Origin: Prosthecobacter debontii
Lineage (GTDB): Bacteria; Verrucomicrobiota; Verrucomicrobiia; Chthoniobacterales; Chthoniobacteraceae
Assembly (NCBI GenBank): GCA_945861385.1
Contig: CAMAUI010000006.1
Coordinates: forward strand, 1 to 64,000
Reading direction: 5' to 3'
DNA length: 64,000 nt
Shown: piece after piece, positions 1-8,636 of the stretch
How positions within the stretch are numbered: position 1 is the first letter of the stretch
Layout of the letters: each line of letters opens with the position of its first letter
The notes under the pieces: generated by a model
Seen by the model: the letters and a program-made list of their open reading frames with translations, nothing else
Told to the model about the DNA's origin: nothing
Databases searched by the model: none
Translations under genes and position numbers: made by a program

Positions 1-39
1 GAACGCCACGAGGATGGCCCCGGGGCGGGCGACCGTCTC

Positions 40-62
40 GCAAGCCAGCGGCTTGCGCCACA
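40..62. repeat. REP-like palindromic repeat, copy 1
   Basis: A perfect 7-bp inverted repeat with a 3-nt loop, GCAAGCC-AGC-GGCTTGC, is followed by GCCACA. The same design, GCAAGCYRGCRGCTTGC then KCCACA, recurs at 31543 and 36752 in the same orientation. All three copies lie outside genes. This copy sits just downstream of the leucine-rich-repeat gene. A dispersed REP-like element is inferred from the three copies. Confidence 0.6.
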
Positions 63-84
63 GGAGCTGCCAGCATTGCCCGCG

Positions 85-984
85 CTACGGCGGCGGGGAC
101 TGGCTGCCGTCGGGGAAGGTGATGCGGGTTTTCGGCAACGCAACAGCCAGCTCGCGCAGGGCCGCGGCGGGGATGCCGGTGGAGCCGTTTAGGAAGAGGT
201 CTTTCAACGCGGTGAGCCCCTTGAGCGCGTCCACGTTTTGCAGGCCGCGGCAATCGTAGAGGTAGAGCGTTTGCAGCGCGGTGAGCCCCTTGAGGCCGTC
301 CACGCTTTGCAGGCCGCGGCAACCGTCGAGGCGGAGCTCTTGCAGCGAGGTGAGCCCCTTGATGCCGTCCACGCTTTGCAGGCCGGGGCAACCGTCGAGG
401 CGGAGCTCTTGCAGCGAGGTGAGCCCCTTGAGGCCGTCCACGCTTTGCAGGCCGGGGCAATCGTGGAGGTGGAGCTCTTCCAGCGAGGTGAGCCCCTTGA
501 GGCCGTCCACGCTTTGCAGGCCGGGGCAAAAGCTGAGGCCGAGCCTTTCCAGCGCGGTGAGCTCCTTGAGGCCGTCCACGCTTTGCAGGCCGCGGTAATC
601 GTAGAGGGAGAGCTCTTCCAGCGAGGTGAGCCCCTCGATGGCGTCCACGTTGTTACTTCCGCGAACGCTCAGATACGTCGGGCGGAGGCGGTGGATGAGG
701 CTGCGGTAGGGCGTGAGGTCGGGGAGTTCCCCGAGATCGAGTACCCGGTAGCTGCCCGTCCACGTCTCCTTGCGGAACGTCGCGCGCCAGTCTTCACGGA
801 TCGCGTCGTATGGGTTCCCGCCCTCCTCCCACACGAACCCCGCCGCCCTCGCCTCGCGGATGTCGGCTTCGTGGGAGTTCCGGCGCCACTCGCGAAATGC
901 GTAGGTGGCCGCCAACCCGGCGGCGAGCAGCAGCCAGCCGCGCCATTTGCGCAGCCAACGTTTCCATGCAGGTTGCCCATCCAT
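85..984 (-). CDS. Membrane-anchored leucine-rich-repeat protein
   Basis: This 299-aa protein has a short basic N-terminus, one hydrophobic segment around residues 15-32 (WLLLAAGLAATYAF) that fits a signal anchor, and then tandem leucine-rich repeats of 23 residues with the consensus GLTSLEEL-L-DC-GLQSVDGLK. I chose the ATG at 984 because the longer open frame to 1149 runs into low-complexity Pro/Arg sequence and would bury the membrane segment. The repeats are the bacterial type of protein-binding scaffold, so an extracytoplasmic or periplasmic interaction role is likely. The partner is unknown. The gene lies downstream of the tricorn-like protease gene on the same strand, about 50 bp away, so co-transcription is possible. 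The near identity of the repeats suggests recent expansion. Confidence 0.75.
   Translation of the reverse strand: MDGQPAWKRWLRKWRGWLLLAAGLAATYAFREWRRNSHEADIREARAAGFVWEEGGNPYDAIREDWRATFRKETWTGSYRVLDLGELPDLTPYRSLIHRLRPTYLSVRGSNNVDAIEGLTSLEELSLYDYRGLQSVDGLKELTALERLGLSFCPGLQSVDGLKGLTSLEELHLHDCPGLQSVDGLKGLTSLQELRLDGCPGLQSVDGIKGLTSLQELRLDGCRGLQSVDGLKGLTALQTLYLYDCRGLQNVDALKGLTALKDLFLNGSTGIPAAALRELAVALPKTRITFPDGSQSPPP
212..694 (-). repeat. Exact 69-bp tandem repeat inside the LRR gene
   Basis: The string GTGAGC(C/T)CCT recurs at 212, 281, 350, 419, 488, 557 and 626, always exactly 69 bp apart. Each unit encodes one 23-residue leucine-rich repeat. The units at 281-488 are nearly identical at DNA level, so they have duplicated recently or are being homogenised. 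Copy number here may vary between strains. Confidence 0.85.
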
Positions 985-1033
985 GACGCCCCACTTTTTA
1001 CCCCACGGCGCGCTGCCGGGGAAGCGGGAATAC

Positions 1034-4000
1034 TCAGCGGGTGCGGTCGTTGTAGGATGGGCGGGGGGGACGGATGAGCGGGGTCTTCGCGAGGGCGGCT
1101 TTGATCTCGGCGATGGCACGGGTGAGCTGGGGGTCGGCGCCTTTGGCAAGCTGGGCGGGGTCGTCCATGACGGCGATGTCTGGCTCGACGCCGTGGCCTT
1201 CGATGATCCATTTGCCGGTGCGGTCGTAGATGCTGAAGGTGGGGACGGTGACGGTGCCGCCGTCCACGAGGGGCGGGCAGCCGGTCATGCCGATGAGGCC
1301 GCCCCATGTGCGGGTGCCGATGACGGGGCCGAGTTTGGCTTGTTGGAAGAGCCAGGGGAGGCAGTCGCCGCCGGAGCCGCTCCAGCGGTTGGCGAGCATC
1401 ACTTTCACCTGGGCGGTGGGGATGTAGGGGGTGGTCCAGTCGAGTCCGTCGCGGACGCCCCAGTGTGCGCGGATGGGGCGGTCGAGGAGTTCGATGAAGC
1501 GGTCGGGGAGCTGGCCGCCGCTGTTCCAGCGTTCGTCTATGATAAGGGCGTCTTTGTGGGCTTGTGCGCGCCACATGCGGTAGAGTTCCGTCTGCCCGGC
1601 GAGGGTGGTGCTGGGGACGTAGAGGTAGCCGCAGCGGCCTGCGGTGGCTTCGTCCACGCGGCGGCGGTTGTCTTCGATCCATGCGTAGTGGCGGAGGGCG
1701 CTCTCGGTGGGGAGGGTTTTGACGAGGACTTCGCGGGCGCCCTCGGGGAGGGGCTTGTCGTTGACGGTGAGAAGGACGGCTTTTCCCGACATGCCGGCGA
1801 ATGCGAGGTAGGGCTCCTGGGTGGGGTCGGGCTTGCGGCCGTTCACGGCGAGGAGGTAGTCGCCGGGCTTGATGCCGACGCCGGGCTCGCGGAGTGGGGA
1901 GCGGACGCCGGTGTCCCACGGGGCGACGTCGAGGATGCGGGCGATGCGGAAGATGCCGTCCTTTAGCTCGAAGTCGCAGCCGAGGTAGCCGGTGTTGCGG
2001 CGGGGGCCGTCGTCGAGGTCGCCGCCGGAGCGGTAGGTGTGGGAGCTGTTGAGCTCGCCGAGGAGTTCGCCGAGGACGTAGTTCAGGTCGTGGCGGGTGA
2101 CGCATGCGGTGAGCATGCCGCCGTATCGCTCGCGCATCTCCTGCCACGCGACCATGTGGAGGTGCGGGTCGTAGAAGAAGTCGCGCTGGATGCGCCATGC
2201 GTCGTCGAACATCTGGCGCCATTCGGCGGCGGGGTCCACGGTCATCTCGAGGTTCACAGTGACGGTCTTGCCGGTGCCGGCGGCCTCTTTCGCGTCGGTG
2301 ATGCTCCAGCCGCCGCCCGAGAGCAGCAGCTTTTTCCGGTCGGCGGAAAGTTCGTAGCCGGTGACGTTGTCCACGATCTGCTTCTCGGCGCGGGTTTCGA
2401 TGTCCCAGAGGCTGAGCGGGGAGGTGGTGGCGTTCGAGCCTTTGCGCGGCGGCCAGCGGAAGATGACCTTGCCCGGCAGCGCGCCGAGCTGGTCGAGGCG
2501 CCCGCTGCCGACGGGCAGGACGACGGCGCGTTTCTCGAAGCCATCGAGGTCAATCCGCACGTCCTTCACCTCGGGCTTCTTCTCCTCTTTCTTCTCGGGG
2601 GGCTTGGTCTCTTGCTTGGTGCCGGCGCTTTCGCCCTCGATCTTGGGCTGCTTCGGGCCGTCCAGGGAGTTCGCCGTTCCAGACTTCTTGGAATCCTCGG
2701 GCTTCTTCGCGGGATCGGTGCTCTTGGGGGGCCCGTCCTTTTTGTCGTCCTCCTTCTTCGGCTCCTCGTCGTTCTTCGGGGCGAGCGGGGACGGCATGTC
2801 GTTGCGCAGCGGCACGCAGACGAGGGCATGCGCGTTCACGTAGGCCCAGGTGAAGTCGAAGTCGCTGTAATGCGCCTGGAATATGCGCCGGCTGCGGTAG
2901 TAGAGGTAGTTGCCCGCAGGGTCGAAGACGGGCAGGTCGTCGCTGTAAAAGGCACTCGTGACCTGGTGCCGTTTGCGCTCCTTTGTGTCGTATAGGATGA
3001 TCGCATCCTGCTGCGATTCGGTGTCCCCGGCGTAGGCGATCCAGCGGCTGTCACCGCTCCAGCTCACGCTGAAATTGTGGAGGTCCGAATGGTAATGCCA
3101 CAGTTGCCTGTCAATCTGCGCGGTCTGTTTCGTGTCGCGATCGTGCATCCAGATCCGCATCGCGCTGTCTATGAACACGAGCTTGCGGCTGTCCGGCGAC
3201 CACTGCGGCTGGTAGCGCCAGCCCGGCCCGAGGTTGGTGAGCTTTTCCTCGGCGCCCTTGCCATCCGCGGGCAGCAGCGTGAGTTCATACTCGCCGCTGC
3301 GGTCGGAGAAATACGCGATGGATTTCCCGTCCGGCGACCACGCCGGATACCGCTCCGCCACGCCGGGCGACGCGGTGATGTTGCGCGTGATCCCCTCCTC
3401 CGCCGGCACGCTGAATATGTCGCCGCGCGCCTCGAACAACACGCGCTTGCCGGAGGGCGACAGCGAGGAGGTCGCGATGCGCGCGCTGACATTTTCGAGC
3501 CGTGGACGCAGCGTAGCCTTGTCCGTCACGACGTTCACCTTCACCTCGCGCGTCTGCTCCGTGGCAAGGTCCATGAGGAAAAGACGCCCGCCATTTTCAA
3601 ACACCACATCCCCCGGGCCGACGCTCGGATAACGCACGTCGAAATCGGTGAACCGTGTGACCTGCCGCTTTGTCTTCGCGGCGATGTCATACAGCCAGAG
3701 ATTCGCGCGCTTCTTCGCATCGCGGTCGCTCAGGAAATAGACGCGACCGTTCCCGGCCCACATCGGCTGCGAATCGCACGCATCATTCTCCGTCACGTTT
3801 TCCGCCGCGCCCGTGTCGAGGTGGAACAGCCACACATCCGGCGCCATGCCGCCGCGGTAGCGTTTCCACGATGCGCGGTCCGTGTCCGTCATCGTGTAGG
3901 CGAATGTCTTCCCATCCGGGGAGATCGCGCCGAATTCGCCATACGGGATCGGCAGCCTCTCCGCGAGCCCGCCCATCGCATTGATCCGGAAAAACTGCGA

Positions 4001-4408
4001 CACCCGCCCCGTGAAGCTCGTGCGCTTCGATGCGAAGACAAGCGACTTTCCATCCGGCCACCAGCCCACGAGCCGGTCGCCCGCGCCATGGTAAGTCACG
4101 CGGCGCGGCTCGCCCCCGCTGACCGGGATCACGTAAATATCATCGCTGCCCTCATAGTTGCCCGTGAACGCAAGCTCGCGGCCATCCGGCGAAAACCGCG
4201 GCCATGATTCCTCGCCGCGCGGAGAACTCAGGCGCATTGCCGTGCCGCCCTCTTTTGCGACGATCCAAATGTCGCCCGCATACACAAAGGCGATCTGCCT
4301 GTCCGAGACAGAGGGCATGCGCATCATCCCGGCATGGAGCGGCCCGTCGGCGGCAGACGCAGGAATCGCGGCGGCGAGGATCAGGGCAAGAACGCAGGAA
4401 ACTTTCAT
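1034..4408 (-). CDS. Tricorn-like protease (S41 family, beta-propeller plus PDZ)
   Basis: The protein has 1124 aa, close to the usual 1050-1100 of tricorn homologues. It opens with a Sec signal peptide (MKVSCVLALILAAAIPASA), so it is periplasmic or extracellular rather than cytosolic as in archaea. Residues about 25-520 are WD40/TolB-like propeller blades with repeated SPDGK and SPDSRK motifs. A Lys/Glu/Pro-rich insert of about 80 residues follows, then the tricorn core, a PDZ region and the peptidase domain. Visible catalytic elements are the SSH motif (ELNSSHTY), the nucleophile region RWSGSGGD and the terminal GHGVEPDI. Family knowledge predicts cleavage of peptides, with the propeller acting as a substrate gate. 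The ATG at 4408 places the signal peptide correctly. Confidence 0.9.
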   Translation of the reverse strand: MKVSCVLALILAAAIPASAADGPLHAGMMRMPSVSDRQIAFVYAGDIWIVAKEGGTAMRLSSPRGEESWPRFSPDGRELAFTGNYEGSDDIYVIPVSGGEPRRVTYHGAGDRLVGWWPDGKSLVFASKRTSFTGRVSQFFRINAMGGLAERLPIPYGEFGAISPDGKTFAYTMTDTDRASWKRYRGGMAPDVWLFHLDTGAAENVTENDACDSQPMWAGNGRVYFLSDRDAKKRANLWLYDIAAKTKRQVTRFTDFDVRYPSVGPGDVVFENGGRLFLMDLATEQTREVKVNVVTDKATLRPRLENVSARIATSSLSPSGKRVLFEARGDIFSVPAEEGITRNITASPGVAERYPAWSPDGKSIAYFSDRSGEYELTLLPADGKGAEEKLTNLGPGWRYQPQWSPDSRKLVFIDSAMRIWMHDRDTKQTAQIDRQLWHYHSDLHNFSVSWSGDSRWIAYAGDTESQQDAIILYDTKERKRHQVTSAFYSDDLPVFDPAGNYLYYRSRRIFQAHYSDFDFTWAYVNAHALVCVPLRNDMPSPLAPKNDEEPKKEDDKKDGPPKSTDPAKKPEDSKKSGTANSLDGPKQPKIEGESAGTKQETKPPEKKEEKKPEVKDVRIDLDGFEKRAVVLPVGSGRLDQLGALPGKVIFRWPPRKGSNATTSPLSLWDIETRAEKQIVDNVTGYELSADRKKLLLSGGGWSITDAKEAAGTGKTVTVNLEMTVDPAAEWRQMFDDAWRIQRDFFYDPHLHMVAWQEMRERYGGMLTACVTRHDLNYVLGELLGELNSSHTYRSGGDLDDGPRRNTGYLGCDFELKDGIFRIARILDVAPWDTGVRSPLREPGVGIKPGDYLLAVNGRKPDPTQEPYLAFAGMSGKAVLLTVNDKPLPEGAREVLVKTLPTESALRHYAWIEDNRRRVDEATAGRCGYLYVPSTTLAGQTELYRMWRAQAHKDALIIDERWNSGGQLPDRFIELLDRPIRAHWGVRDGLDWTTPYIPTAQVKVMLANRWSGSGGDCLPWLFQQAKLGPVIGTRTWGGLIGMTGCPPLVDGGTVTVPTFSIYDRTGKWIIEGHGVEPDIAVMDDPAQLAKGADPQLTRAIAEIKAALAKTPLIRPPRPSYNDRTR

Positions 4409-4499
4409 AAAACGAAGTCGCGAAGCAAAGCCGGCGCACGCGGCACGGGCAACGGCGAATGGACAAAATAGAACCCCTCACCCGCACTCCCGGCTCCGC

Positions 4500-5024
4500 T
4501 CACAGATTCCGTTTTCTCGCGTGCTCAAAGAGCAGCGTGTCGGCGATATCGAGGAGCACCAGCACCAGGAAACGCATGGTGAGAATGCCGATGATCGAAG
4601 CAAGATAGATGGCGACCATCAGCACACGGGCCTTCATGATCCCCTCCCCGAAGCTCCCTTTCGCCGCGAGGCTGGAGGTTTCCGACACCCCGGCTGTCAG
4701 GGCATAAGTTTGAAAAAGAATCGCCAGTCCCGCGACGATATTGGTCAGCAGCCGAAAGCCCCAGTAACACGAGGTGCCACGGATTTCAGCGAGATGCTTC
4801 TGCGCTGTCATGGCGAGTGGCCCGCGTTGCTTCTGCATGGCGACCGGCGTCGGCCCTTGGAGGGCATGGAGAACGGACGACACCGGCATCCACGCCTCGG
4901 TTCCCTCCTCGCAGACTTGCGTCTCCATCGTGATCGTTCCCGCCGCGAGAAGATTTCGCAATACCGCTGACGTATGCGGCCCTCGAATTTGCCCGTCATC
5001 ACCGAGAATGAAGTAGTTCATCAT
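4500..5024 (-). CDS. GYF_2-domain membrane protein
   Basis: The N-terminus (NYFILGDDGQIRGPHTSAVLRNLLAAGTI, interrupted here only by position) matches the GYF_2/DUF4339 fold, in which a G-P motif follows the aromatic start and a W-P motif follows later (EAWMPVSSV). Two or three hydrophobic segments follow in the C-terminal half. The protein is therefore a small inner-membrane protein with a cytosolic GYF-like adaptor domain. ATG codons at 5024 and 5021 are tandem and both are plausible. The longer frame to 5069 adds unlikely sequence. Its substrate or partner cannot be told from the sequence. It follows the small gene at 5132 on the same strand. Confidence 0.7.
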   Translation of the reverse strand: MMNYFILGDDGQIRGPHTSAVLRNLLAAGTITMETQVCEEGTEAWMPVSSVLHALQGPTPVAMQKQRGPLAMTAQKHLAEIRGTSCYWGFRLLTNIVAGLAILFQTYALTAGVSETSSLAAKGSFGEGIMKARVLMVAIYLASIIGILTMRFLVLVLLDIADTLLFEHARKRNL

Positions 5025-5131
5025 GGAAAAACCGCGCATTGCAGGCGGCGCGCAGTCCGTAGCAAACATGCTGCGCAGGACAAAGGAAAATCACACTTCG
5101 GCCGACGAGCCGCAGGCGAAAATCCCCGACT

Positions 5132-5404
5132 TCAAGCCTTGGGGAATGCCGCAGTCTGGCCTCCGGCGGCTTTTACCCTGGCACTCAGCAGTTCACCGAA
5201 CGCGCCTAGTTGCCTTACCACATCCGGCGCGCGTTCGAGCACCGATTTCGCGAGCTTTTCCAAGTGGCCGGGATTGCGCTGCCCCAGTTCGCTCAAGGCC
5301 ATAATGACGGCGAACATGTTGTTGATGTTGTGCTTCATCTCACGATACTTCTCGTGAAGATCCTCAAGTTCTCCTGCAGGCAAGGCTGGCTCGTTTGGGT
5401 CCAT
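5132..5404 (-). CDS. Small protein with a histidine-kinase-like helical segment
   Basis: This predicted protein of about 90 aa is almost entirely helical. It contains the segment EKYREMKHNINNMFAVIMAL, where H-N-I-N-N resembles the phospho-acceptor helix of a histidine kinase dimerisation domain. No ATPase domain follows. I set the start at MDPNEP (5404). The open frame continues to 5542, and ATGs at 5428 and 5449 are alternatives. The gene lies 90 bp after the efflux permease gene on the same strand. The family is not recognised with certainty. A stand-alone phosphotransfer or dimerisation protein is an inference from one motif. Confidence 0.5.
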   Translation of the reverse strand: MDPNEPALPAGELEDLHEKYREMKHNINNMFAVIMALSELGQRNPGHLEKLAKSVLERAPDVVRQLGAFGELLSARVKAAGGQTAAFPKA

Positions 5405-5493
5405 TAAAAAGGGCTGATTTCCACGCATGAAACGCAGAAATAGTGCCATTGAAAGGAGATTGTTACGCCCAGAACCACCCTCCCCATACCTCC

Positions 5494-6837
5494 TCAGCCG
5501 TAACGAAGGGCCTCGATCGGTGCGATCCGGCTCGCTTTCCACGCTGGATAGATGCCGCTCCCGATCCCAATCAGCACCGCCGCCGCGAAGCTCAGCGCGG
5601 CACTTTTCATATCCACGATGGGGTCGTACTCGGCGGGGGAAATGGACTTGAAAATCTCGATCAGCCCCTGCGACGCGAGCAGGCCCAGCGCCCCGCCAAT
5701 CACTCCGATCACCGCGCTTTCCACGAGGATCTGCGCGAAGATGTGCCGGGATTTCGCCCCGACCGCGCGGCGCACCCCGATCTCCCGCACCCGCTCGGTG
5801 ATGCTCGCGAGCATGATGTTCATGATCCCGATCCCGCCGACGACCAGGCTCAGCCCCGCGATGAGCCCGCCCACAAGCCGGAGATTCCTAGTCTGCTCCT
5901 CGATGCGGTCGAGAAACTCCAGCCGCGTGTTGAAACTGAAGTCCTCAATCCCCCGGTGCGTCTGCCGCAGCACCTCGCTCACCTCATCGAGCGTCTGCTG
6001 AAGCGCCCCGGCATCCGCGACCTGGATGGTGATCCCATCCACCGTGTGGATCGCTCCCAGATCCACCTCGTTGTTTGCGCCCGTGATCTTGTAGCTCTTG
6101 AAATCGTGGAATGCCGTCGTGAACGGGATGATCACGGAGCGGTTCTTGCGAAAAAACGGGTCGAACATCCTCCGGCTGCCGCTCCGGCTGCCCATGAATG
6201 GCACCGGCTTGATGCCGAATTTCCGCCGCCGCTTGTCCTCCTCGCGCTCATAAAATTCAAACACACCCACGACCACGAACGGCTTACCGCCGATCAGGAC
6301 GGTTTCCCCCACGCGGTTGTATTCCGGCCGCCCCGGCCAGAGGCCGTCCACCACGTTGCGCCCGATCACACAGACATGGTTCGCCTCATCGAGGTCAATC
6401 TGCGAGAGATTGCGCCCGAATTCGACGACGTGATTGTTGATCGGGGAATACTCGGGCCACACGCCGAACACCTCCGCCGTGGTCGTCTCACTGCCACGGT
6501 TCACACGGCCCGGATTGATCTCATAGATCGGCGTCACGTTGGCAACCCCCGCCACACTGTCGCGGATCGCCTGGGCATCCCAGAGCGTTCTCCCCGGCGA
6601 GATCTCCGCGTACGCCTGCTGCTCCGCCGGCGGCTCCTGCGTGATCACATCCACCTTCTCCACTCCCCCATACTGCCGCATGGTCTCGCGCGAGCCCGCC
6701 GCCATTCCGGCGACGAGTGCGAATGTCGCGAGCAGTGCCGCGACGCCGAGGATGATCCCCAGCATCGTCAAAAAGCTGCGGAACTTGTGCGACCAGATCT
6801 CCCGGATTCCGATGGCCAGCGAATTCCAGATCCTCAC
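5494..6837 (-). CDS. MacB-type ABC transporter permease
   Basis: The protein has 447 aa when started at the GTG at 6837. That start forms a GTGA overlap with the stop of the ATPase gene, which indicates translational coupling. The layout is the MacB/FtsX family one: a first membrane helix near the N-terminus (SFLTMLGIILGVAALLATFAL), a long periplasmic MacB_PCD domain (about 45-310) and three C-terminal helices of an FtsX domain with the typical RTREIGVRRA-like stretch (VREIGVRRAVGAKS). With the ATPase and the membrane fusion protein it forms a MacAB-like tripartite pump for macrolides, lipopeptides or other exported molecules. The outer-membrane channel gene is not nearby. The open frame extends to 6867, but that start would overlap the ATPase gene further. 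Confidence 0.88.
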   Translation of the reverse strand: MRIWNSLAIGIREIWSHKFRSFLTMLGIILGVAALLATFALVAGMAAGSRETMRQYGGVEKVDVITQEPPAEQQAYAEISPGRTLWDAQAIRDSVAGVANVTPIYEINPGRVNRGSETTTAEVFGVWPEYSPINNHVVEFGRNLSQIDLDEANHVCVIGRNVVDGLWPGRPEYNRVGETVLIGGKPFVVVGVFEFYEREEDKRRRKFGIKPVPFMGSRSGSRRMFDPFFRKNRSVIIPFTTAFHDFKSYKITGANNEVDLGAIHTVDGITIQVADAGALQQTLDEVSEVLRQTHRGIEDFSFNTRLEFLDRIEEQTRNLRLVGGLIAGLSLVVGGIGIMNIMLASITERVREIGVRRAVGAKSRHIFAQILVESAVIGVIGGALGLLASQGLIEIFKSISPAEYDPIVDMKSAALSFAAAVLIGIGSGIYPAWKASRIAPIEALRYG

Positions 6838-7532
6838 ACGCCCGCCTCCCTCCGCGCTTCCACGCAACTGGCGATCCGACCGTCGCGGATCACGATCTGG
6901 CGCGGCGCAGTGGCCGCGATCTCGCTGTCATGCGTGACGAGCACGATCGTGCGCCCCTGCGCATTCAATTCCCTGAAAAGTTGCAGGATGCTCTGGCCCG
7001 TTGCGGAATCCAGGTTCCCGGTCGGCTCGTCGGCAAACACGATTTTCGGGTCGTTCACGAGTGCGCGCGCGACTGCCACCCGCTGCATCTGGCCGCCGGA
7101 AAGCTGGAGCGGCGTATTCTTCACGCGATCCGCAAGCCCCACACGCTCGATCGCCTCGAAGGCGCGCTTGCGCCGCCGCCGGAATCCATCGCCCGCGTAA
7201 AGCAGCGGCAGTTCCACATTCTCCAGCACGCTGAGCTTGGGGAGGAGGTTGAACGCCTGGAAAACGAAGCCGATCTTCCCGCTTCGCATCTCGGCAAGCA
7301 TGCCGTCGCTCGCCCGCGAAACATCCACCCCATCAATGACCACCTTCCCGGACGTCGGCGTATCCAGGCAGCCGAGCAGATGCATCAGCGTGCTCTTCCC
7401 GCTCCCGCTCGGGCCGGTCACCGCCGCGTATTCGCCGGCCTCGATCTCGAGACTCACCCCGTCGAGCGCGCGGATCTCCTGCTCGCCGACGCGGTAACTC
7501 TTCACAACGTCCGTCAGTTCGATCAATGCCAT
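6834..7532 (-). CDS. MacB/LolD-type ABC transporter ATPase
   Basis: This 232-aa nucleotide-binding protein has a Walker A motif GPSGSGKST (about residues 38-46), a Q-loop VFQAFNLLP, the signature LSGGQMQRVAVARAL and a Walker B IVFADEPTGNLD, followed by the H-loop VTHDSEIA. The EPTGNLD form is characteristic of the LolD/MacB/FtsE branch. It energises the permease encoded directly downstream, with which it shares a 4-bp overlap. The adaptor gene lies only 9 bp upstream. The three genes clearly form one operon. Confidence 0.93.
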   Translation of the reverse strand: MALIELTDVVKSYRVGEQEIRALDGVSLEIEAGEYAAVTGPSGSGKSTLMHLLGCLDTPTSGKVVIDGVDVSRASDGMLAEMRSGKIGFVFQAFNLLPKLSVLENVELPLLYAGDGFRRRRKRAFEAIERVGLADRVKNTPLQLSGGQMQRVAVARALVNDPKIVFADEPTGNLDSATGQSILQLFRELNAQGRTIVLVTHDSEIAATAPRQIVIRDGRIASCVEARREAGV

Positions 7533-7541
7533 CGCCTTGGG

Positions 7542-8636
7542 CTACGAGCGTTTCTTCACGGCGCGTTCCGGATTCACCAGCAGGATCTTCTCGCCCTCGC
7601 TCACCCCCGTCAGCACCTGCGCGTGCTGGATGTTCGAAACGCCGATCTTCACCTCCCGCTTTTCCGTCACATCCCCGTTGAGAACAAACACCACGCGCTT
7701 GTTGCCTTCGCTCCGGAACACCGCCCCCACCGGCACCGCAAGCGCATCGTCCGCACGCGCAATCGGGATGACGATGTTCACCGTCATCCCCGGCCGGAGC
7801 GCCGCGAGCGGCTTCTCGATCAATGCCTGCACCGTGAACCCCTTCACGCTGTTCTTCACCGTCGCCACCGGCGCGATGAAAAACACCTTCGCGTTCAATT
7901 CCACCTCCCTCATGGACTCGGCGCGGAGCTTCACCTCCTGCCCCGGCCTGATCTTCGCCACATCCACCTGGTTCACGTGGCAGACCACGAGAAGCTTCTC
8001 GAGGTTGGCGATGGACATCAGCGTGGTGCCGCTGTTCACGCTCGCCGCCGCGATCGCCACCTGCCCCATGATCACCGGCACCGTCAGCACCGTCCCATCG
8101 CCCGGCGCCGTGACCTTCGTCTTCCGCAGCTTGTCCTCGACGATCTGCAGCTTCCGCTCCGCGCGCTCGAAGCTGTTTTTCGCGAGGGCCAGTTCCGATT
8201 CGATGTTGTCGTACGCCTCCTGGCTGATGAGCTTCTGCATGAAAAGCTCCTTCGCCCGCTCGAAATTCCGGCTGATCTTCTCCACCTGCACACGCGCCCC
8301 TTCAATCTCTGTCGTCGCCGAGCCTTTCTCGGTCAGGATATCCCGGTCATCAATCTCCACCAGCAACTGCCCCTCCTTCACATCCTCCCCCGCCTGCACG
8401 TAGAGATCCTTGATCTTCCCGCCCACCTCCGATTTCACCTCGAGCTGGGACTGCGGCGCGACATCGCCGCTCAGCGTCAGCGAAACATCCAGATCCAGCT
8501 TCTCCACGACCGCCGTCGGGATGTCCTCACCCTGGTTCTCCGGCTTCGCCTTCCCAAACGAGCCCTGCGAAATCCCATACCACCCGCCCCCGGCGAGCGC
8601 GGACACTATGATCAAAATGGTCAGGAATTTCCTCAT
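7542..8636 (-). CDS. Efflux periplasmic adaptor (MacA/HlyD family)
   Basis: The protein has 364 aa. Its N-terminal hydrophobic segment (FLTILIIVSALAGGGWYG) is an anchor or signal. A split lipoyl-like barrel, a coiled-coil hairpin of heptads around residues 95-165 (ARVQVEKISRNFERAKELF) and beta-barrel and membrane-proximal domains follow. This order is that of MacA-type membrane fusion proteins. It links the MacB-type pump to an outer-membrane channel. It is the first gene of the operon. An inverted repeat 41-62 bp upstream of its ATG is a possible control site. Confidence 0.9.
   Translation of the reverse strand: MRKFLTILIIVSALAGGGWYGISQGSFGKAKPENQGEDIPTAVVEKLDLDVSLTLSGDVAPQSQLEVKSEVGGKIKDLYVQAGEDVKEGQLLVEIDDRDILTEKGSATTEIEGARVQVEKISRNFERAKELFMQKLISQEAYDNIESELALAKNSFERAERKLQIVEDKLRKTKVTAPGDGTVLTVPVIMGQVAIAAASVNSGTTLMSIANLEKLLVVCHVNQVDVAKIRPGQEVKLRAESMREVELNAKVFFIAPVATVKNSVKGFTVQALIEKPLAALRPGMTVNIVIPIARADDALAVPVGAVFRSEGNKRVVFVLNGDVTEKREVKIGVSNIQHAQVLTGVSEGEKILLVNPERAVKKRS

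Noticed and set aside
212-694. CRISPR-like regular repeats
   Set aside because: The period is 69 bp with no unique spacers, and the repeats encode leucine-rich units in frame.
238-1077. Plus-strand open frame of 279 aa over the LRR gene
   Set aside because: It is the reverse reading of the 69-bp repeats. The minus-strand product has a membrane segment and clear leucine-rich repeats.
669-2222. Minus-strand frame of 517 aa inside the tricorn gene
   Set aside because: Arg/Pro/His-rich shadow of the tricorn frame, without domains.
5443-7200. Plus-strand 585-aa frame over the efflux permease
   Set aside because: His/Arg-rich shadow of the minus-strand MacB-type genes.
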